Origin: Asterella californica | Taxonomy: Eukaryota > Streptophyta > Marchantiopsida > Marchantiales > Aytoniaceae | Assembly: GCA_036924285.1 (NCBI GenBank) | Contig: JAYKYS010000040.1 | Coordinates: 62,001 to 126,000 of the forward strand | Length of the DNA stretch: 64,000 nucleotides | Direction of reading: 5' to 3' | Part shown: positions 1 to 12,479 of the stretch, piece by piece | Layout: every line of letters starts with the position of its first letter | How positions within the stretch are numbered: the first letter of the stretch is position 1 | Position numbers and translations under genes: made by a program | Notes under the pieces: generated by a model | Told to the model about the DNA's origin: nothing | The model's input: the letters and a program-made list of their open reading frames with translations, nothing else | The model's database searches: none

Positions 1-878
1 CAAGTCTGATGAGCAACTGATGATCCAATAAATGATCTCTTGTGATCGAATATATATTGCTTGAAATATTTCTCGTTGATAGAGTAATTATCATTATTAT
101 TTATATTTTTTTTGACAATTGCAGAAACTGATAAATTTGGATTTTCTTTGTGTATACATAAGAATTCAGATTTTAAGATATCATATAGTTTTGTATCATT
201 TGTTGTTTTTTGTAGCGTTCGTTTGATGATTCCCGTCTTGTATATCTTTTGTTGAATTTGCTGGGTTGACTTTAGACAACGAGGGTATCAAAGTAAATAC
301 TTACGTACTAGGTGGACGATGGTTACATTTTTTTCTTCAGAGTGCAATTTTTGTATCTCTTGCATAATGAAATTCCAGTCATTAATATTTAGTGATTGAG
401 GTTTTGGTACTAGAGGTTCATAGTGTCCTACATGATTGAGACGGTCATCATATAAGAGGTGGAATGTATGATTTGATGTTACAAGTCTGTTGTCAAATTC
501 AATTATTATGATTTTGGAAGTATGAGTGAAGATACAAATTTTTATTTGTAAAACCTTAGATAAGGCTAGCAGGCATAAAGAATCTCCCCATACACCACCA
601 TTCACAGCCAAAATACCAATTTTCTCTATGTATTCTTCTACTGATCAGACATTATTAGATGATGCCAAATCATCTTTTAAGAAGTAGGATAACGTTACAT
701 CATCATTGGTCTCCATGGCGTTGGTGTAGATCTTCATAACTTCATTTCTAGCATATGTACGGAGATCAGCAATAGTGTATTTATTTTCGAATAGATACGT
801 GAGTGAATCCAACATGCAATCGTCTATAGTGTAGGTGTAGTTCTCGCAAGTTTCAAAGTTGTCTATAATTATTGACAT
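1..878 (-). CDS. OTU-like cysteine protease, interrupted in frame and cut by the window edge
   Basis: An OTU-family deubiquitinase/cysteine protease fold is suggested by three ordered motifs: a catalytic-Cys block (IDDCMLDSL, near 815), a WGD block (GGVWGDSLCLLALSK, near 580-600) and a terminal His block (GHYEPL, near 420). OTU proteases use such Cys and His residues to cleave ubiquitin-like chains. The frame holds together from 878 to the left edge except for TGA at 645-647, between the Cys and WGD blocks, and a second TGA at 270-272. The second could lie in a 48-nt intron, since a GTACGTAAG donor-like and a CCCAG acceptor-like sequence flank it. After it the frame stays open to base 1. The true first exon may lie upstream: a GTAAGT donor near 930 and an ATTATAG acceptor near 863 would replace the ATG at 878. 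No TAA or TAG falls in this frame. It could be a pseudogene, or TGA may be read through. Family call moderately sure. Confidence 0.55.
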
Positions 879-1385
879 TATGATCAAAATCAAATGATAA
901 AAATATAATGATTGTAAAAGACTTACACGTGTGATGATTTAGACATAAAATGAAAAATAATAAGTTAAAATAAAAAGGTAAAAGACTAGTAAGATATATA
1001 AAGTATTTAGTGAAGAACAATCAAATGGAACAATAGTTGTTGTACCTATGTCAAAATTCAAACACATGCAATAAGAAAAAAAGATGTAGTGAGATATAGT
1101 ACCACTCGTCGTCTTACTTCATTTTAAATATTTTACATTAATTCATCATCCATATATAGTATTCAAAATGGCATTTTTAAATTCCTCAGCACTGATGATG
1201 ATTTCTCTTTGTTGGCAGATTACGCACGAGACAGACAACTGACTTCAAGACTATGATCGATTATGATATGACTATATATTAATATTCTTGACTATTGCAC
1301 TTTCAGCAAATTGTACTTTGAACATGAATTATATTCAACTATCAGAAATAATTTGGAATGGGATGAAATGACAATCATACTATAC

Positions 1386-1490
1386 CTCACTCTTGGACTA
1401 CCGCACTTTTGTCAGTCTCATTATTGGACTATCATACTTATTTCATCTCACTCTCGGACTACCGAACTTTTCTATCTCATTCCTTGAATA
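1386..1490. repeat. short degenerate tandem repeat (~30-bp unit)
   Basis: Between the OTU-like and RPA-like genes, a CTCACTCTTGGACTACCGCA-like unit recurs about four times with a spacing near 30 bp and increasing divergence. The rest of 894-1,586 is AT-rich and I see no gene in it. Confidence 0.4.
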
Positions 1491-1586
1491 ATGCTTTCAA
1501 AGCAGAATATTTGTATAGTTTTATTTTATATATGATTAATTATCTAATAATGAAAAACATAATCAATTAATATGATTTATTGTATA

Positions 1587-3403
1587 TTATTTATGATTAG
1601 AGATTATGAATTTTACCTCGTCAAAACCACAAAAGTCACCGGATGAGCTGAAATGAAATATTCCAGGCGTGCATATCTCTTCCATCATGTTGAGGAGCAC
1701 ATCTTTTGTATTCGGAGTATTATAATCTCTGACCACGTCTTTTGAAACGAGACCGGTGAGATTTCCAAACCATTTGCCTCGAGCATGTATGGTGTACTCT
1801 TTCTCAGTGGACTCATCAAACACGTATCCTTCAATCCATGATTCTGTAACTAATTCGCATTTAATTGCACAATCCTCACATCGACCACGACGATCCTTCA
1901 CGTTCTCAATCTTCACACGCGGAGAATGACAACTCACACATATGTATCGATACGGTCTCTCTTCACAGTTTCGTGGTCAAAAGTCTCCTCGTACCTACGA
2001 CAACGTATATGAAGTCAAGTATAGTATAAGATGACTGAAGATAAAATATGAATTTAATATTAAAAATTCTATTGAGAAATCATAAATAATTAGTACAATT
2101 TCATGATAATACCTCATAGTGTTGAAGTGTAATTTGCTTATGATGATTGTATACTGCTCTCAGATGATTAATCCTTTTCGGACAAGAAGGTGTAGCTCAT
2201 ATCGTTGCCTTGTATGTATGTAACTTCAGAACAGCATTTTGTTCCCGAGTGTAAATTACTCGAGTAACATTTTTCAAATGTAAAAACATCGTATTTCCTC
2301 TTGCGAACTTGGTTGTTACTTCGTTATTCTCAGACCGAAATTCTCTGTCAATCAACAACTATAGCAAAAAAAGAGATGTAAGATACTTAATGAAAAAAAT
2401 TAACAATAAAGAATTCACAAAGACAAGGAATTAGTTTTGATCTCAATCAATGTTTTCTTACCGTGGTTTTGGCTTCATATGCTATACCATCAGCGATGGA
2501 TATCTCGAATTTAGTGTTATCGATGCGTCCTTTGTCTGAGACCACAACCACCGAGATATCTGTGGTATGAAAGTGACCTATCAATAACATCGAGCAATCT
2601 TGAATGGAAGAGTAAAATCGAAACTTGAATTTAGGCTCAGATGTCCAAGAGAGAATGTTCTGGATGGTCGTTTGTCCATCCGCAAGTAACTGAATCTTTA
2701 CGTCTCCTCTGTGACTCTTGGTTTTGATTGGACGTTCAACCGTTACAGATCTATGAGCTAAGAACTGAAAACGATAGCAACGGTTTCTTGTTATTTTCGT
2801 AGACCATATCCTTGCAATGTTCTCTTGTGCATTGCAAGTTACCGTTTTATTCATGTTGCGATCAACCATATCAAATAGGAGAAAGCACTTTGGTTCTTCA
2901 GCCGCAAAGGCATTTCCGTAGTGATTGAGAACCATTCCTTCGAATATATCATCTCTAGATGCATATTCGATATCATCAATTAAAACAGGGATCTTAGTGT
3001 CATCAGAATATTGATCTGAGGGAGATGCTACTGAAAAAACCTCTACGGATATTTTTGTTTTTTTTTCTAAGGGTAATGGTGTCAAAATGATTTCTCCAGA
3101 TGAAATAGAGGGGAGTGTAGCAACATTTGCATCAAGCTCTTTTCGTTTTGGAGTTAAATGAGTCGTTACATTGGGAGACAATGAGAGCGACACAGATGGG
3201 TAGGACAACGGAGGAGATTGAGAAACATGCATGGAGATAGACGATTGAGGAGAGGACATAATATCGAGAGTCTCATGCTCTGTGACAGTCATGTCGTGGG
3301 TGGGAGAGGCATGCTTCGAAGAAGCAGATTTTGAGCTAGGATGTCTTGCAAGACTTTTCATTTTCAGAGAAGAAGATTGAGCTGCATCCATCACTTTACT
3401 CAC
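1587..3403 (-). CDS. RPA70-like single-stranded-DNA-binding protein, multi-exon, possibly broken
   Basis: This resembles the large subunit of replication protein A or its Helitron/viral relatives, which bind ssDNA through OB folds. The first exon (3403-2463) has a Ser/Pro-rich disordered N-terminus of about 130 residues, then an OB-fold-like region (DDIFEGMVLNHYG... to FEISIADGIAYEAKTTV). It ends at a GTAAG donor. A second exon (about 2358-2113) starts after a T-rich CTATAG acceptor and ends at a GTATT donor. The last exon (about 1990-1587) carries a C-x2-C...C-x2-C zinc ribbon (CVSC...CEDC) followed by the DBD-C-like segment with YTIHARGKW. In-frame TGA codons occur in exon 2 (near 2196) and near the start of exon 3, the latter avoidable with a later acceptor. 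Family assignment rests on the zinc-ribbon/OB pattern and is inference. Confidence 0.5.
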
Positions 3404-3596
3404 CTGTTAACATCACAATAATCAAATTAAAATGATTATAATATTAATATTTGAAACATATGAATATAAAATAGTTGTAATCATATCAACTGAAAGAAAA
3501 AATCAGACAAGTAGTGAATTCAAATTATATATATCTCATGTCCATTTTAATTTCTATGATCTAGACTCATGTGTACATGATCTTTCGTAAGCATAC

Positions 3597-4928
3597 CATA
3601 GGATCGGCTATTATACCTGATGCAGGACTACGAAAATATGATGCTAATTGAGAAATAGTAAATCTATCATGTGGATCTTTCTTACTACTTCATAACCAAC
3701 TATTACGTACTGCATGTATGGAAGTTTGATGCAGACACGTAACTATCATTGGATCATTCATAAACATATGTCGAATGATGAATCCTACGGCATAAACATC
3801 TGTGGCTCTAGTATAAGACTGCGATTCTTTCGAATCTGGTGTTAGCTCTGGGGCCACATGACCAAAATGATTTGTTATTTGAGCTGGCCACCGATGTCCA
3901 TATGCACTTTGTGCTCTTTCCACAGTCTGTGCCATTCCCGAATCTCTGATGCCAACAAATACTTTTTCATCACCTTCAAAATGTAAGAAGATATTTCCTG
4001 TATGGAGATCGCAATGTAGAATATTTGAAGCATGAATAGCTTCAAGAGTACTCCAAAGAGCCGAAAAAACAAGATGAAAGTTCTTTCTAAAGTTTGTTAG
4101 TCTCTTCATTTCACCTGCACAAATAGAAGCACTACCGTTTCCTTTTTTCGCGAGAAGAGAAAAAGAATGAAAACTTCCTCCATTCCAGTATGGAAAAAGA
4201 GCTATGGGAGGATTATCAATGCTAGTTCCAATCGCTCGAATCACACCAAAATGACGAACTCTCGCTGCTAATATTTCGATGTCTCGTTTCTCCAATGCTT
4301 TGATATCACATTTTGCTGTGTACTGTTTGACGCAATAAAGGATGGAAGCATCAAAATTAAGAACATCTTGGACCAAACAAGTGTAGACTTTTTCGTTGAC
4401 TCCACCTTCGAGGTATTTCTTTTTCTCGACATTATTGTTACGTAATCAAATGATGGCGTCGGGCTGAATAGTTCCTCTGTGATAACGTCCTTTCATACCC
4501 AAACCCATAGTTTTTGCGGCTATGAGTTCAGAGTCAAACTTTTTGACAAGTTTGGATTCTGCACTATCAAAATCACGATCATGCTTTGAACAAACTAATG
4601 CATATTGATCAACAAAGTGACCAATTATACACGATGTCATATTTTTTATATGACTCGATATTATTTTCTTCTCAGATGGTGAAGAAAACGAACTGGTAGA
4701 CACCACTTTCATCGCTGTAGCATTCAACCATTCACGAAAATTTTTCACACCTATGTTTTCTCGTATCACCCAATTACGACGAATTTCAACAGAAAGAGAA
4801 AGGAAAATCGTGATCCAAACTCTTCGAATGCAACGCAGTGTGTCTTTCCACACTTTGCTTTCAGTCAACCTTCTCTTTTTGCTGCTAGAGCCATCGGTTT
4901 TAGTTTCCATGGTTGGATGTTTAGACAT
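3597..4928 (-). CDS. protein kinase-like protein with in-frame TGA codons
   Basis: A kinase-like fold is readable in one continuous frame. After ~160 unassigned N-terminal residues (start MSKHPTM at 4928) comes a glycine-loop-like LEGGVNEKVY (near 4385-4412), a VAIK-like lysine in CVKQY (near 4328), the catalytic loop HCDLHTGNIF (about 4016-3987), DSG in place of DFG (near 3940), an APE motif (VAPEL, near 3850) and a C-lobe end KDPHDRFTISQL. The exon closes at a GTATGC donor at 3597. Two TGA codons interrupt this frame, at 4446-4448 just before the glycine loop and at 3690-3692 just before the KDPHDR segment. Homology-like sequence continues on both sides of each, with no TAA, TAG or frameshift. 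HRD is HCD, and DFG is DSG, so activity is uncertain. Eight tryptophans here are encoded by TGG. Confidence 0.6.
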
Positions 4929-5044
4929 TTTCAAAGAGAATGTGTACCTATCACAACACAGTAACATAAATTTGAATTAAAATATAATATAAAAAACATA
5001 TCATAAAATTAATTACTAATAATTATATTTGTATATTATGTTCA

Positions 5045-5565
5045 TTTAAATTATAAAAAATCCATCTAGAATAAAATGAATGATTTATTTCACTATGTTC
5101 TTTCACCATATCATTATCCCTTCTAAGAAAAAAGGATGTACATCTTTTCTTCCACTAAGTACAGTGATTGTTTTTATATTTTATGCAAAGATGAAAAGCC
5201 ATCTAGAATAAAATCAATATGACTTTATTCTACTATGTTTTTCATCAATCATAAATAATTATATTTTTTGCAAAGATGAAAAAGCCATCTGGAATAAAAT
5301 CAATATGACTTTATTCTACTATGTTTTTTCATCAATCATAAATAAATTATATTTTATGCAAAAATGAAAAAGCCATCTAGAATAAAATCAGTACGACTTT
5401 ATTCTACTATGTTTTTTCATCAATCATAAATCATCATATTTTATGTAATGATGAAAAAGCCATCTAGAATAAAATCAATATGACTTTATTCTACTATATT
5501 TTTTCATCAATCACAAATCATTGTCCCTTCTAAGATAAAAAGATATATATCTTTTATCTCACTAA
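5045..5565. repeat. array of ~86-bp hairpin-forming tandem repeats
   Basis: Five AT-rich units start with (G)ATGAAAAAGCCATCTAGAAT or a variant, at about 5050, 5194, 5274, 5362 and 5449. The last four are spaced 80-88 bp apart. Each carries a near-palindrome: GAATAAAAT, a short loop (CAATATGA) and CTTTATTC. The array is bracketed by related segments, AAGGATGTACATCTTTTC near 5133 and AAAAGATATATATCTTTTAT near 5537, each followed by CACTAAGTACA. It lies immediately upstream of the kinase-like gene. Confidence 0.75.
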
Positions 5566-5722
5566 GTACAATGAATATGATGTTATATTATGCAGATTAG
5601 AAAAATACTATATTAACTAAAATGATATAACTAAATGATATAACTAAATTACATATGAACTAAAATCATATAATAAATCTATCATTATATTTAAATAATC
5701 AAATATTCTAAACTTATCCATT

Positions 5723-5751
5723 ACCTTCAGAGAGAGAAGAACTCTGAAGGT
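5723..5751. other. perfect 10-bp stem-loop
   Basis: ACCTTCAGAG and its exact reverse complement CTCTGAAGGT are separated by a 9-nt loop. It sits near the right end of the AT-rich island. No flanking CTRR motif or other transposon end is evident, so its role is unknown. Confidence 0.6.
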
Positions 5752-8700
5752 CTCAATAGCTTATATCCCTTCAGTCGATAGCTTCTAACAGATGAGAATT
5801 CTACACACAATCATTCAATAACAAAATATAAATATCAATGCATGCAGATTGACTGTAAGTTGTCCATGAGCAAGTTATCCATAGTCAGACCATGACTGAG
5901 ATCAGGATGCAGAGAAAAGAACCAAAACAAAAAAGAATTATTTAGAAATTAATCTTAAGAATCCATTACAGAGAACTAGAAGAAGAATGCTTCAAAACAA
6001 AAGTATTCTGTTTCTAGCAGAATAAATGGGGTCAGTGTCTGGAACCCAAGTGTGAACTATAGGTGGAGAAAAGAAATCAAGAAATTTATTTTTCATGTTC
6101 AAAATGCAGAAAATGAGAAAAATCTATAAACATTGTAGACGGACCCAAGGCTCCTCGAACATAAAACTACAATGTACAGATCACGAATCTAAATCAAAAT
6201 AAATATGTTGTATTTTCACAAACCTTTCCAAACGTACGTAGAAGTGTTTGGTCAATTACAAACCTTGTCTATACTGCCTCGTGCATACCGTATGCACGGG
6301 TGCCTAAAAGAAAGGAAAGGAGGGAGAGCCGCCCACCGGGTGGAGAGTCCTACACGATGTCTACATGGAATGTCTTAAAGGTGGGGAGGAAGGCGACCAA
6401 GTACCTTGACCTCGTCGTCGACAACGGCGGTGTGGGTTCGGATATGGCCCAATCCAAGAAATTCCCTGATTCACACTCCTGCCGATAAACTAGTCCACGC
6501 ATTCGCTGTGTGTTGCACACTTTCTCTGTCTCTGGACCACCGCACAAAAGCAGCAAGAACAGATGGATTAAGAGCCATACGAGATATATGCACCAGAAAT
6601 CTTCTCTTGCATGTCACACCGAGGAGATAAAAGCTTTTGTCTGAGCTGGGAAAACGGATCACAACATGGATATGCAACAGATGTGAAGGAGATGTCTGGG
6701 TAATATATGACGAACCTAGCGTACTTAGATTTCTTGCATGCGGATCCATGCTGAGACTGGGTTGACGATGACATGGAAAGCCCTTCCCAAAGGAATAAAA
6801 AAGAAATGCTTTCGGTGCAAAAAGCTGGACTTATACACGCAAGACACACGAGAAAGACTTGAGCACTTTGAGCACATAAATATTTCATTTTATCACGGAA
6901 TACTTTGCACATATGTATTTCGTTTCATCATGGAAGAAACGTTTATAAGAATCGAACAACGTTCAACGCGTCCGTGTCTACATGAAGTCTCTCTTTCACG
7001 TGCAGGTTATTTGCTGTTAACACAGTGTGGAAAGAGTGTTAGTTTTTCGGACATAAGGAGGTCCGAGGATCTAGATGGTAAAAAGGTGTACCACATGGTG
7101 AGAGCATTACCTGACTGCGGCAAGAGAGCTTGAGAGGAATACTTACCAACACCTTGATCATACCCCCAGTAACCTTACTTCATGGAGAAAGTGATTGTCT
7201 TGGTACACGTCTGAACTATCGAGGAATATTCTTCATCATACTGAGAGCAGACTCGAGACACATATACGTGAGAAATGGACCGATAGAAAATGTTTTCAAG
7301 ACTTGCCAAGTAATAATTCACTGACTCTTTCTGGTCATCTAACTGTTGAAGAATAACTCTACTATGTGTGATACCGTGGGATAGACTATATGTAGAACAT
7401 AAGTCAGGAGTATTCACTTGTAATGGGAAAAGATGAACGAAGAAAGGGCTGGAACGGATGTCTTGATTCCAAGTGTTCTCATTCATTGTATGGCTTATTG
7501 AAACTGGTGATTTTATCTTCTAGTCGCTTCTTGTCATCAGATAACAATTTCATAATACATAGAGTATTCCGCCTCCAAGTAACAGTTCAACGTTGAAGTA
7601 GGAACTGTCGAGGACGGGCAAAAGAGTCCTACTGTTGAAGAAAAAACCTGCGAGCAATTCGTTACACGTGCTGAAGTACAGGTAATGTATTGTACTACCG
7701 GATGGAGCAGCAGAAACATAAACGCTATTGCACTTTGTACGTAACTCATATCTACTTTGAGGTTGTGTGGTAAAATGCCAAAGTCACTTTACATGAGGCG
7801 ACCTGATGTTCTACACTTCAGAACTACAAAAGCTGAAGTGTTGAATTTCCCCGCTTTGGGAAGTCCTGACGGCTAATGGCAAAGTATTCATGAATTCTGT
7901 CGAAGCTAGAGAAAGAACTATGACTAGAAACAGACAGCAGCACACCGGGTCAGCATCCCGCTTGCCCTCCTAGGCTGCTAGATGCAGCAGTTGAACCCAA
8001 AAGAGTAGCCACAGATGGCTTGGAGGAGGAGTGGGGTGCGGTGGAGTTACGTACTGGAAACGAGGTTATGATGGTTATTTTAGCGCGGCTGCTAGAGAGA
8101 TGTGCTGTTGAAAGATTGTAAGGCATGAGAGAGGCTTTCGTGGATGTGGCATCAACTGACCTGAGGTGGACGTGGCATTGGCGCCACTCTTTCTGCTGGA
8201 GAATCGTAAGCAAAAGCAGTGGTCAGAATATGCCATGCTTTGCCTACAACCCGGACGTGAGACGAGGATGTAGATCGATCCATTCAGAGGAACAAATGAT
8301 GAAAGAACGTATCATGTTCATCGAGCGTCAACAGTCCAGTTTCAGTTCTTAAGTACAGAACTTGAAATTTGCTAGAGTCTACAAATCCGAAATTGTTAAT
8401 CCGTCTATACAAGCGTCCATTGAATCAGAGTCTATCATTTCATACTTCATCAGTGTGAATGATCTATATAAGGACATGCCTCCGTCCCTCAGGTATCGAC
8501 AGGTTCTTAGTATACTCTACCGAATATAATGCATGCTGAAATGTTGTAGACCATAGCAGGATGCTAAGAAGCTGATAATTTTCCTTCTCTTGACCGTTGA
8601 TTGTTGGGGTGGATTTGTGTCAGGTGGACAAGGAGCAACTCGGCCCACTTGAATGAGCCCCCTCTGGCAGAGAGTAAGCAATGCTAGTACAAAGCCTAGT

Positions 8701-9700
8701 TCGACGTTTTCGAGAGTTGTGGTAGCTGAAACCTCGTGCAAAGGAGGAATAGCTTGAGTGCTCTGGTGATCCATTAGCTTCCGGCACATGCAGTATTATA
8801 GTCCATCAAGTGCTCCAGGGAAAGTCGATACCCCTGTTCGTCATCCAACAGACGGAGCTGAAGAGTCAACTGACAGCTTAGTATTTGATTCCCAACAGCA
8901 TGTACAAAAACTTGTACATGAGCTTCAACTTTCCGGATTTGAAGAACGCGAGACTAGCAGAATTTCTGAAGCTGACCGAAACGCTCTGTGATCACGATGA
9001 TGCGATCGCGTACATGATCACAAACTTCTTTTCTGACCTACTCAATGGTAGCTCATAGACTGATCCACGTTCTGGTCTAGTGGTAGAGAAACTTGCTTCT
9101 AGAAAGGAATCATTTGTTCGCTTGAACTATGAACCTCTTGCCGGTAAGGCGATTGTAATTTGACATGTAAAATACAGTGACATCAGGCATTACTGATATT
9201 AGCTGCAGTCTTCCTCACCTGCGTGAGTCTTAGACATTTCAGAAAACTACTACATCAATTGTGACTTTAGTCAGGAGAAGGTAAAGAGCCTGAACCGACT
9301 CCTGAAACCTACTCTAAAGAGCAGAAACTATTCAAATGCTTTGTCCCAACTCCCTGTCAATCGACAGGTCCAAGACATAGCGATTGGGTGACTTGACGGT
9401 AGTTCGACTCTCACCATAAGGTGATAAGTCATCCTCCACCTGCTAATTACTGACTTAGGTCTGAATACCCATGGATCCTTCAACAAAAGATACTACCTCT
9501 ACATTGTGACATTGTATTCACACGCTATGAACAAATACATCCTCAAAGACGAAAGAGATATCACCTGAGACTATCACATGCAGATCACATGCAAAAATGG
9601 AAGAACATACCTGTAGCAGCGCAGTAAACACTCCTAGAGCTCCTAGACTCTTTACTGCTTAAATAGTGTAAAGCAGTGGCTCTTGCCAAAGGCAAAGGAC
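5752..9700. other. no gene recognised; composition shift near 6,250
   Basis: The AT-rich island ends around 6,250 and the DNA becomes mixed in composition. Several reading frames of 60-130 codons occur on both strands (for example 6,738-7,133 and 8,517-8,789), but they overlap each other, lack recognisable motifs and look like chance openings. No RNA gene or intact mobile element was recognised. Confidence 0.5.
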
Positions 9701-10119
9701 ATTGAAGGAACGGTGACTCTTTCTTTACATTTGTGATGGCGCGCATATCAAAATAAGGAAGTCCTCAGAAAAGAGAAAGAAATGGTTTGTGGAAAACGGA
9801 GGAGTGACTTCATCCAGTAGTAATGCCGATTATCCATACTATCTTGTTTTTTATTCGTGAACAAGAACGCACCGAAGCCTATTATGCTTTATGTTTGAGT
9901 GTCCACTACCATTGAAGGAACAGTGACTCTTTCTTTACATTTGTGATGGCGCTCATATCAAAATAAGGAAGTCCTCAGAAAAGAAAAAGAAATGGTTTGT
10001 GGAAACCGGAGGAGTGACTTCATCCAGTCGTAATGCCGATTATCCATACTATCTTGTTTTTTATTCGTGAACAAGAACGCACCGAAGCCTATTATGCTTT
10101 ATGTTTGAGTGTCCACTAC
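9701..10119. repeat. 210-bp tandem duplication, two nearly identical copies
   Basis: Copy 1 (9,701-9,909) and copy 2 (9,911-10,119) begin ATTGAAGGAACRGTGACTC and end with TTTGAGTGTCCACTAC. They differ at only about five positions by eye. On the minus strand each copy reads GFGAFLFTNKKQDSMDNRHY with one stop upstream, which may be a decayed coding fragment; I cannot assign it to a family. Confidence 0.85.
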
Positions 10120-12479
10120 GATATTATTTACAGTCGACATGGTTGTCCAGATTACTGCTCAGGAAGTCCCGAATGAGAACAGTTTACAGTCTGACACTTC
10201 ACATCATCCTGTCCCGAGTATTATTATTAGCAGTAATGTCTTGTCTGCAGATTGTGCTCATAAATCGAATGCTTAATTCATGTTCTTCGAGTTAATCTTG
10301 GATAATTCAGTGCGCTTGATCTTGATCAGATGTACACAGCCATTTCTCCGGACCACTTACTTATCCCACTTCTCATTTGCTTCTTCTTACACGTCTCTGT
10401 AAAGCTTAAATATCACTTGTTTTCTTATCGGCTTCCAACAATAACGACAAACAGTTTCCACCGTCATTTCCGCGTTTTGTCTTCTTCTCTTTTCACTACA
10501 ATCGACGGTTAGCTGTGCAAATGCATAGCAACAAGCACCATGAAACAAAATAAAGACGTCTTATAGAATGTAGAGAATCTGAATGAATGTAGAAAATCTA
10601 GTAGCTCCGAATTTGAGGTCCAGTTGAGGAGGCGTTTGAAATCGATTGACTCGATCGCCGTCTGGTAGAGATCAACTATCAAAGAGTGATATCGTCTATT
10701 GCAGCTGACAGGCTGCATTCTTCCTGCTGCTCTCTCACCCAGTTCATGCTTCAGCTGCAGTACTGCACCCAGTAGAGGTCGAATTGTATTGTTCGAACAA
10801 TTCCTTCTGCAGTACGGACCATGCATGCATGCCGAATTGGTGAAGCTCACTGGGTCGTCCATAGTATGCTAAAATTCATCCCAAGGATTGTTCTATGTCA
10901 CTTCTACCGAAGCCACGGTCAGTTACTTACTTTGCAAGAGTACACGTAAACACATGCGATTTGCGGCCGTTACTCAAAGCGCAGGAAATAATGGCTTCTT
11001 TTATTACCATGCTGCCAGTCATCTCTCTTCTCGTGTCCCACACAGAAAACTGCATCGTTACTACGGGCAGGTAATAGTCTCAAGGTTTTTGTGGGCAGGA
11101 AATCGTAACAGGCACTACCGCAGGATATTTTTCACTCTAGATATGTGCCAGTGAGAGACCAAGAGAACTCTATACGCTCCACTTGACGATGTGAAGAGAT
11201 TCTCTTTTGCAACAGCTGCGAAATCAGCTGACGATGTCGAAGCGAATAATCACTTCTGATAAAAGGAGGTCCACTGTGTTTTGCCCTCGTGTTTTGAGAC
11301 ACCGTGAGTCTTTACTGCTCGAGTTCGTTTCTAGTGAGTCTACATCACCCAAGTCTTTGTCGAGAGCAAGACGAGTTTACACTCATCGAACAAGTCGAAC
11401 TCACATTTTCACATGTACATGAGGATGTGAACGTGATTCACGGCAGAATGTAAGTGAGGAACCATGAATTGTTAACACATCAACACCCCGTCAGCAACGT
11501 AAACTACTCAATCGAATAAGAGGACGCCACTTCAACCTTGCTTTGCATCCCCTAAGCTCACCAAAATCCTGATTCTTGCCATCGGAGAACAGGATGTTGA
11601 GCAAAGTGCGTAACCGCCAAGCCAAAGCGTCTCGATTATGTCCAGTTCTTATCATGAACTCTTAAGATAGACTCGAATTCGAAAATCGGACTATCAAACA
11701 AGTCCGCAACTATTTGGTCGTATCTTCGCAGTCCAAGTAAGTAAGGAGACTTCAGGAGGAAACTTACGGAGACGCAGCTCTAGAGATCACACATTCCACA
11801 TTACATATTATCGATATGTCGTTCGAGTATGTTGTGATCTGTTCTCCGCATGCGCTAGTTCGGAGGATGGAGAATGCATATCCTCGGGGATTTTCACTTG
11901 TGTTTTCTTCCATCCGCTTGTTATTCATCGCGTCGCTTTTTCTTCTTCATAGTCAATCATGACTCGTGAGTCATTGCCTTCTCCTTGTTAAACTGAGTTA
12001 CAAGCAGAGCCTTGCCCCTATCTGCTTGAGTTCAAGTCTCACTTCCATTTCGGATTGCAAGACGTAGTTGTAAAGGTGAAGCCCTTCAGCCTGTACCAAC
12101 TTTTGCGACGCAGAGGAGCTCGTTGACACTGCGAAGGCTTTGGAAGAGGAGAGTAGTCCCTCTGTTTTTATCACGAACAGGGACGTATTGACTGTTATAC
12201 TTTGCGTCAGATAAGACCATAACGTTTCTCTCCCCCACTTGGTCGAAGTGTGCACTTCTACATATCAGCGTGATCAGAAGGGCGGACAGTTGTGATCTCA
12301 AGAAGTATCTTCTGGAGGTTGTAGTGAGTAGAATTCTTTATTTTCATTCTCTAGACAACAGCAACAAGGCTGTTAGACTTTTGCTAGTGACCATCACCAA
12401 ACAGATTTCTTGAGAGACATCTCAGAAGGTATAGCGAAAGTGTGATCACTGTCACAAACATGATCACATTAGTGACCGG
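10120..12479. other. no gene recognised
   Basis: Reading frames here are at most about 117 codons, overlap on both strands and show no domain motif. I see no LTR, no RNA gene and no convincing repeat. Confidence 0.45.

Noticed and set aside
3690..4448. Selenocysteine as explanation for in-frame TGA
   Set aside because: The positions are not known redox sites of kinases, and I saw no SECIS-like element; several unrelated genes are affected.
1..5000. Assignment of the AT-rich genes to a Helitron
   Set aside because: RPA- and OTU-like domains fit, but no Rep/helicase, 5' TC or 3' CTRR hairpin end is visible. The hairpin at 5,723 lacks the following CTRR.
5045..5565. CRISPR-like array
   Set aside because: Repeats are contiguous ~86-bp units with no unique spacers, in eukaryotic AT-rich DNA.
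6300..8991. Cluster of 60-130-codon frames that could be small genes
   Set aside because: They overlap on both strands, have no motifs, start context or homology that I recognise, and show no splice-site logic.
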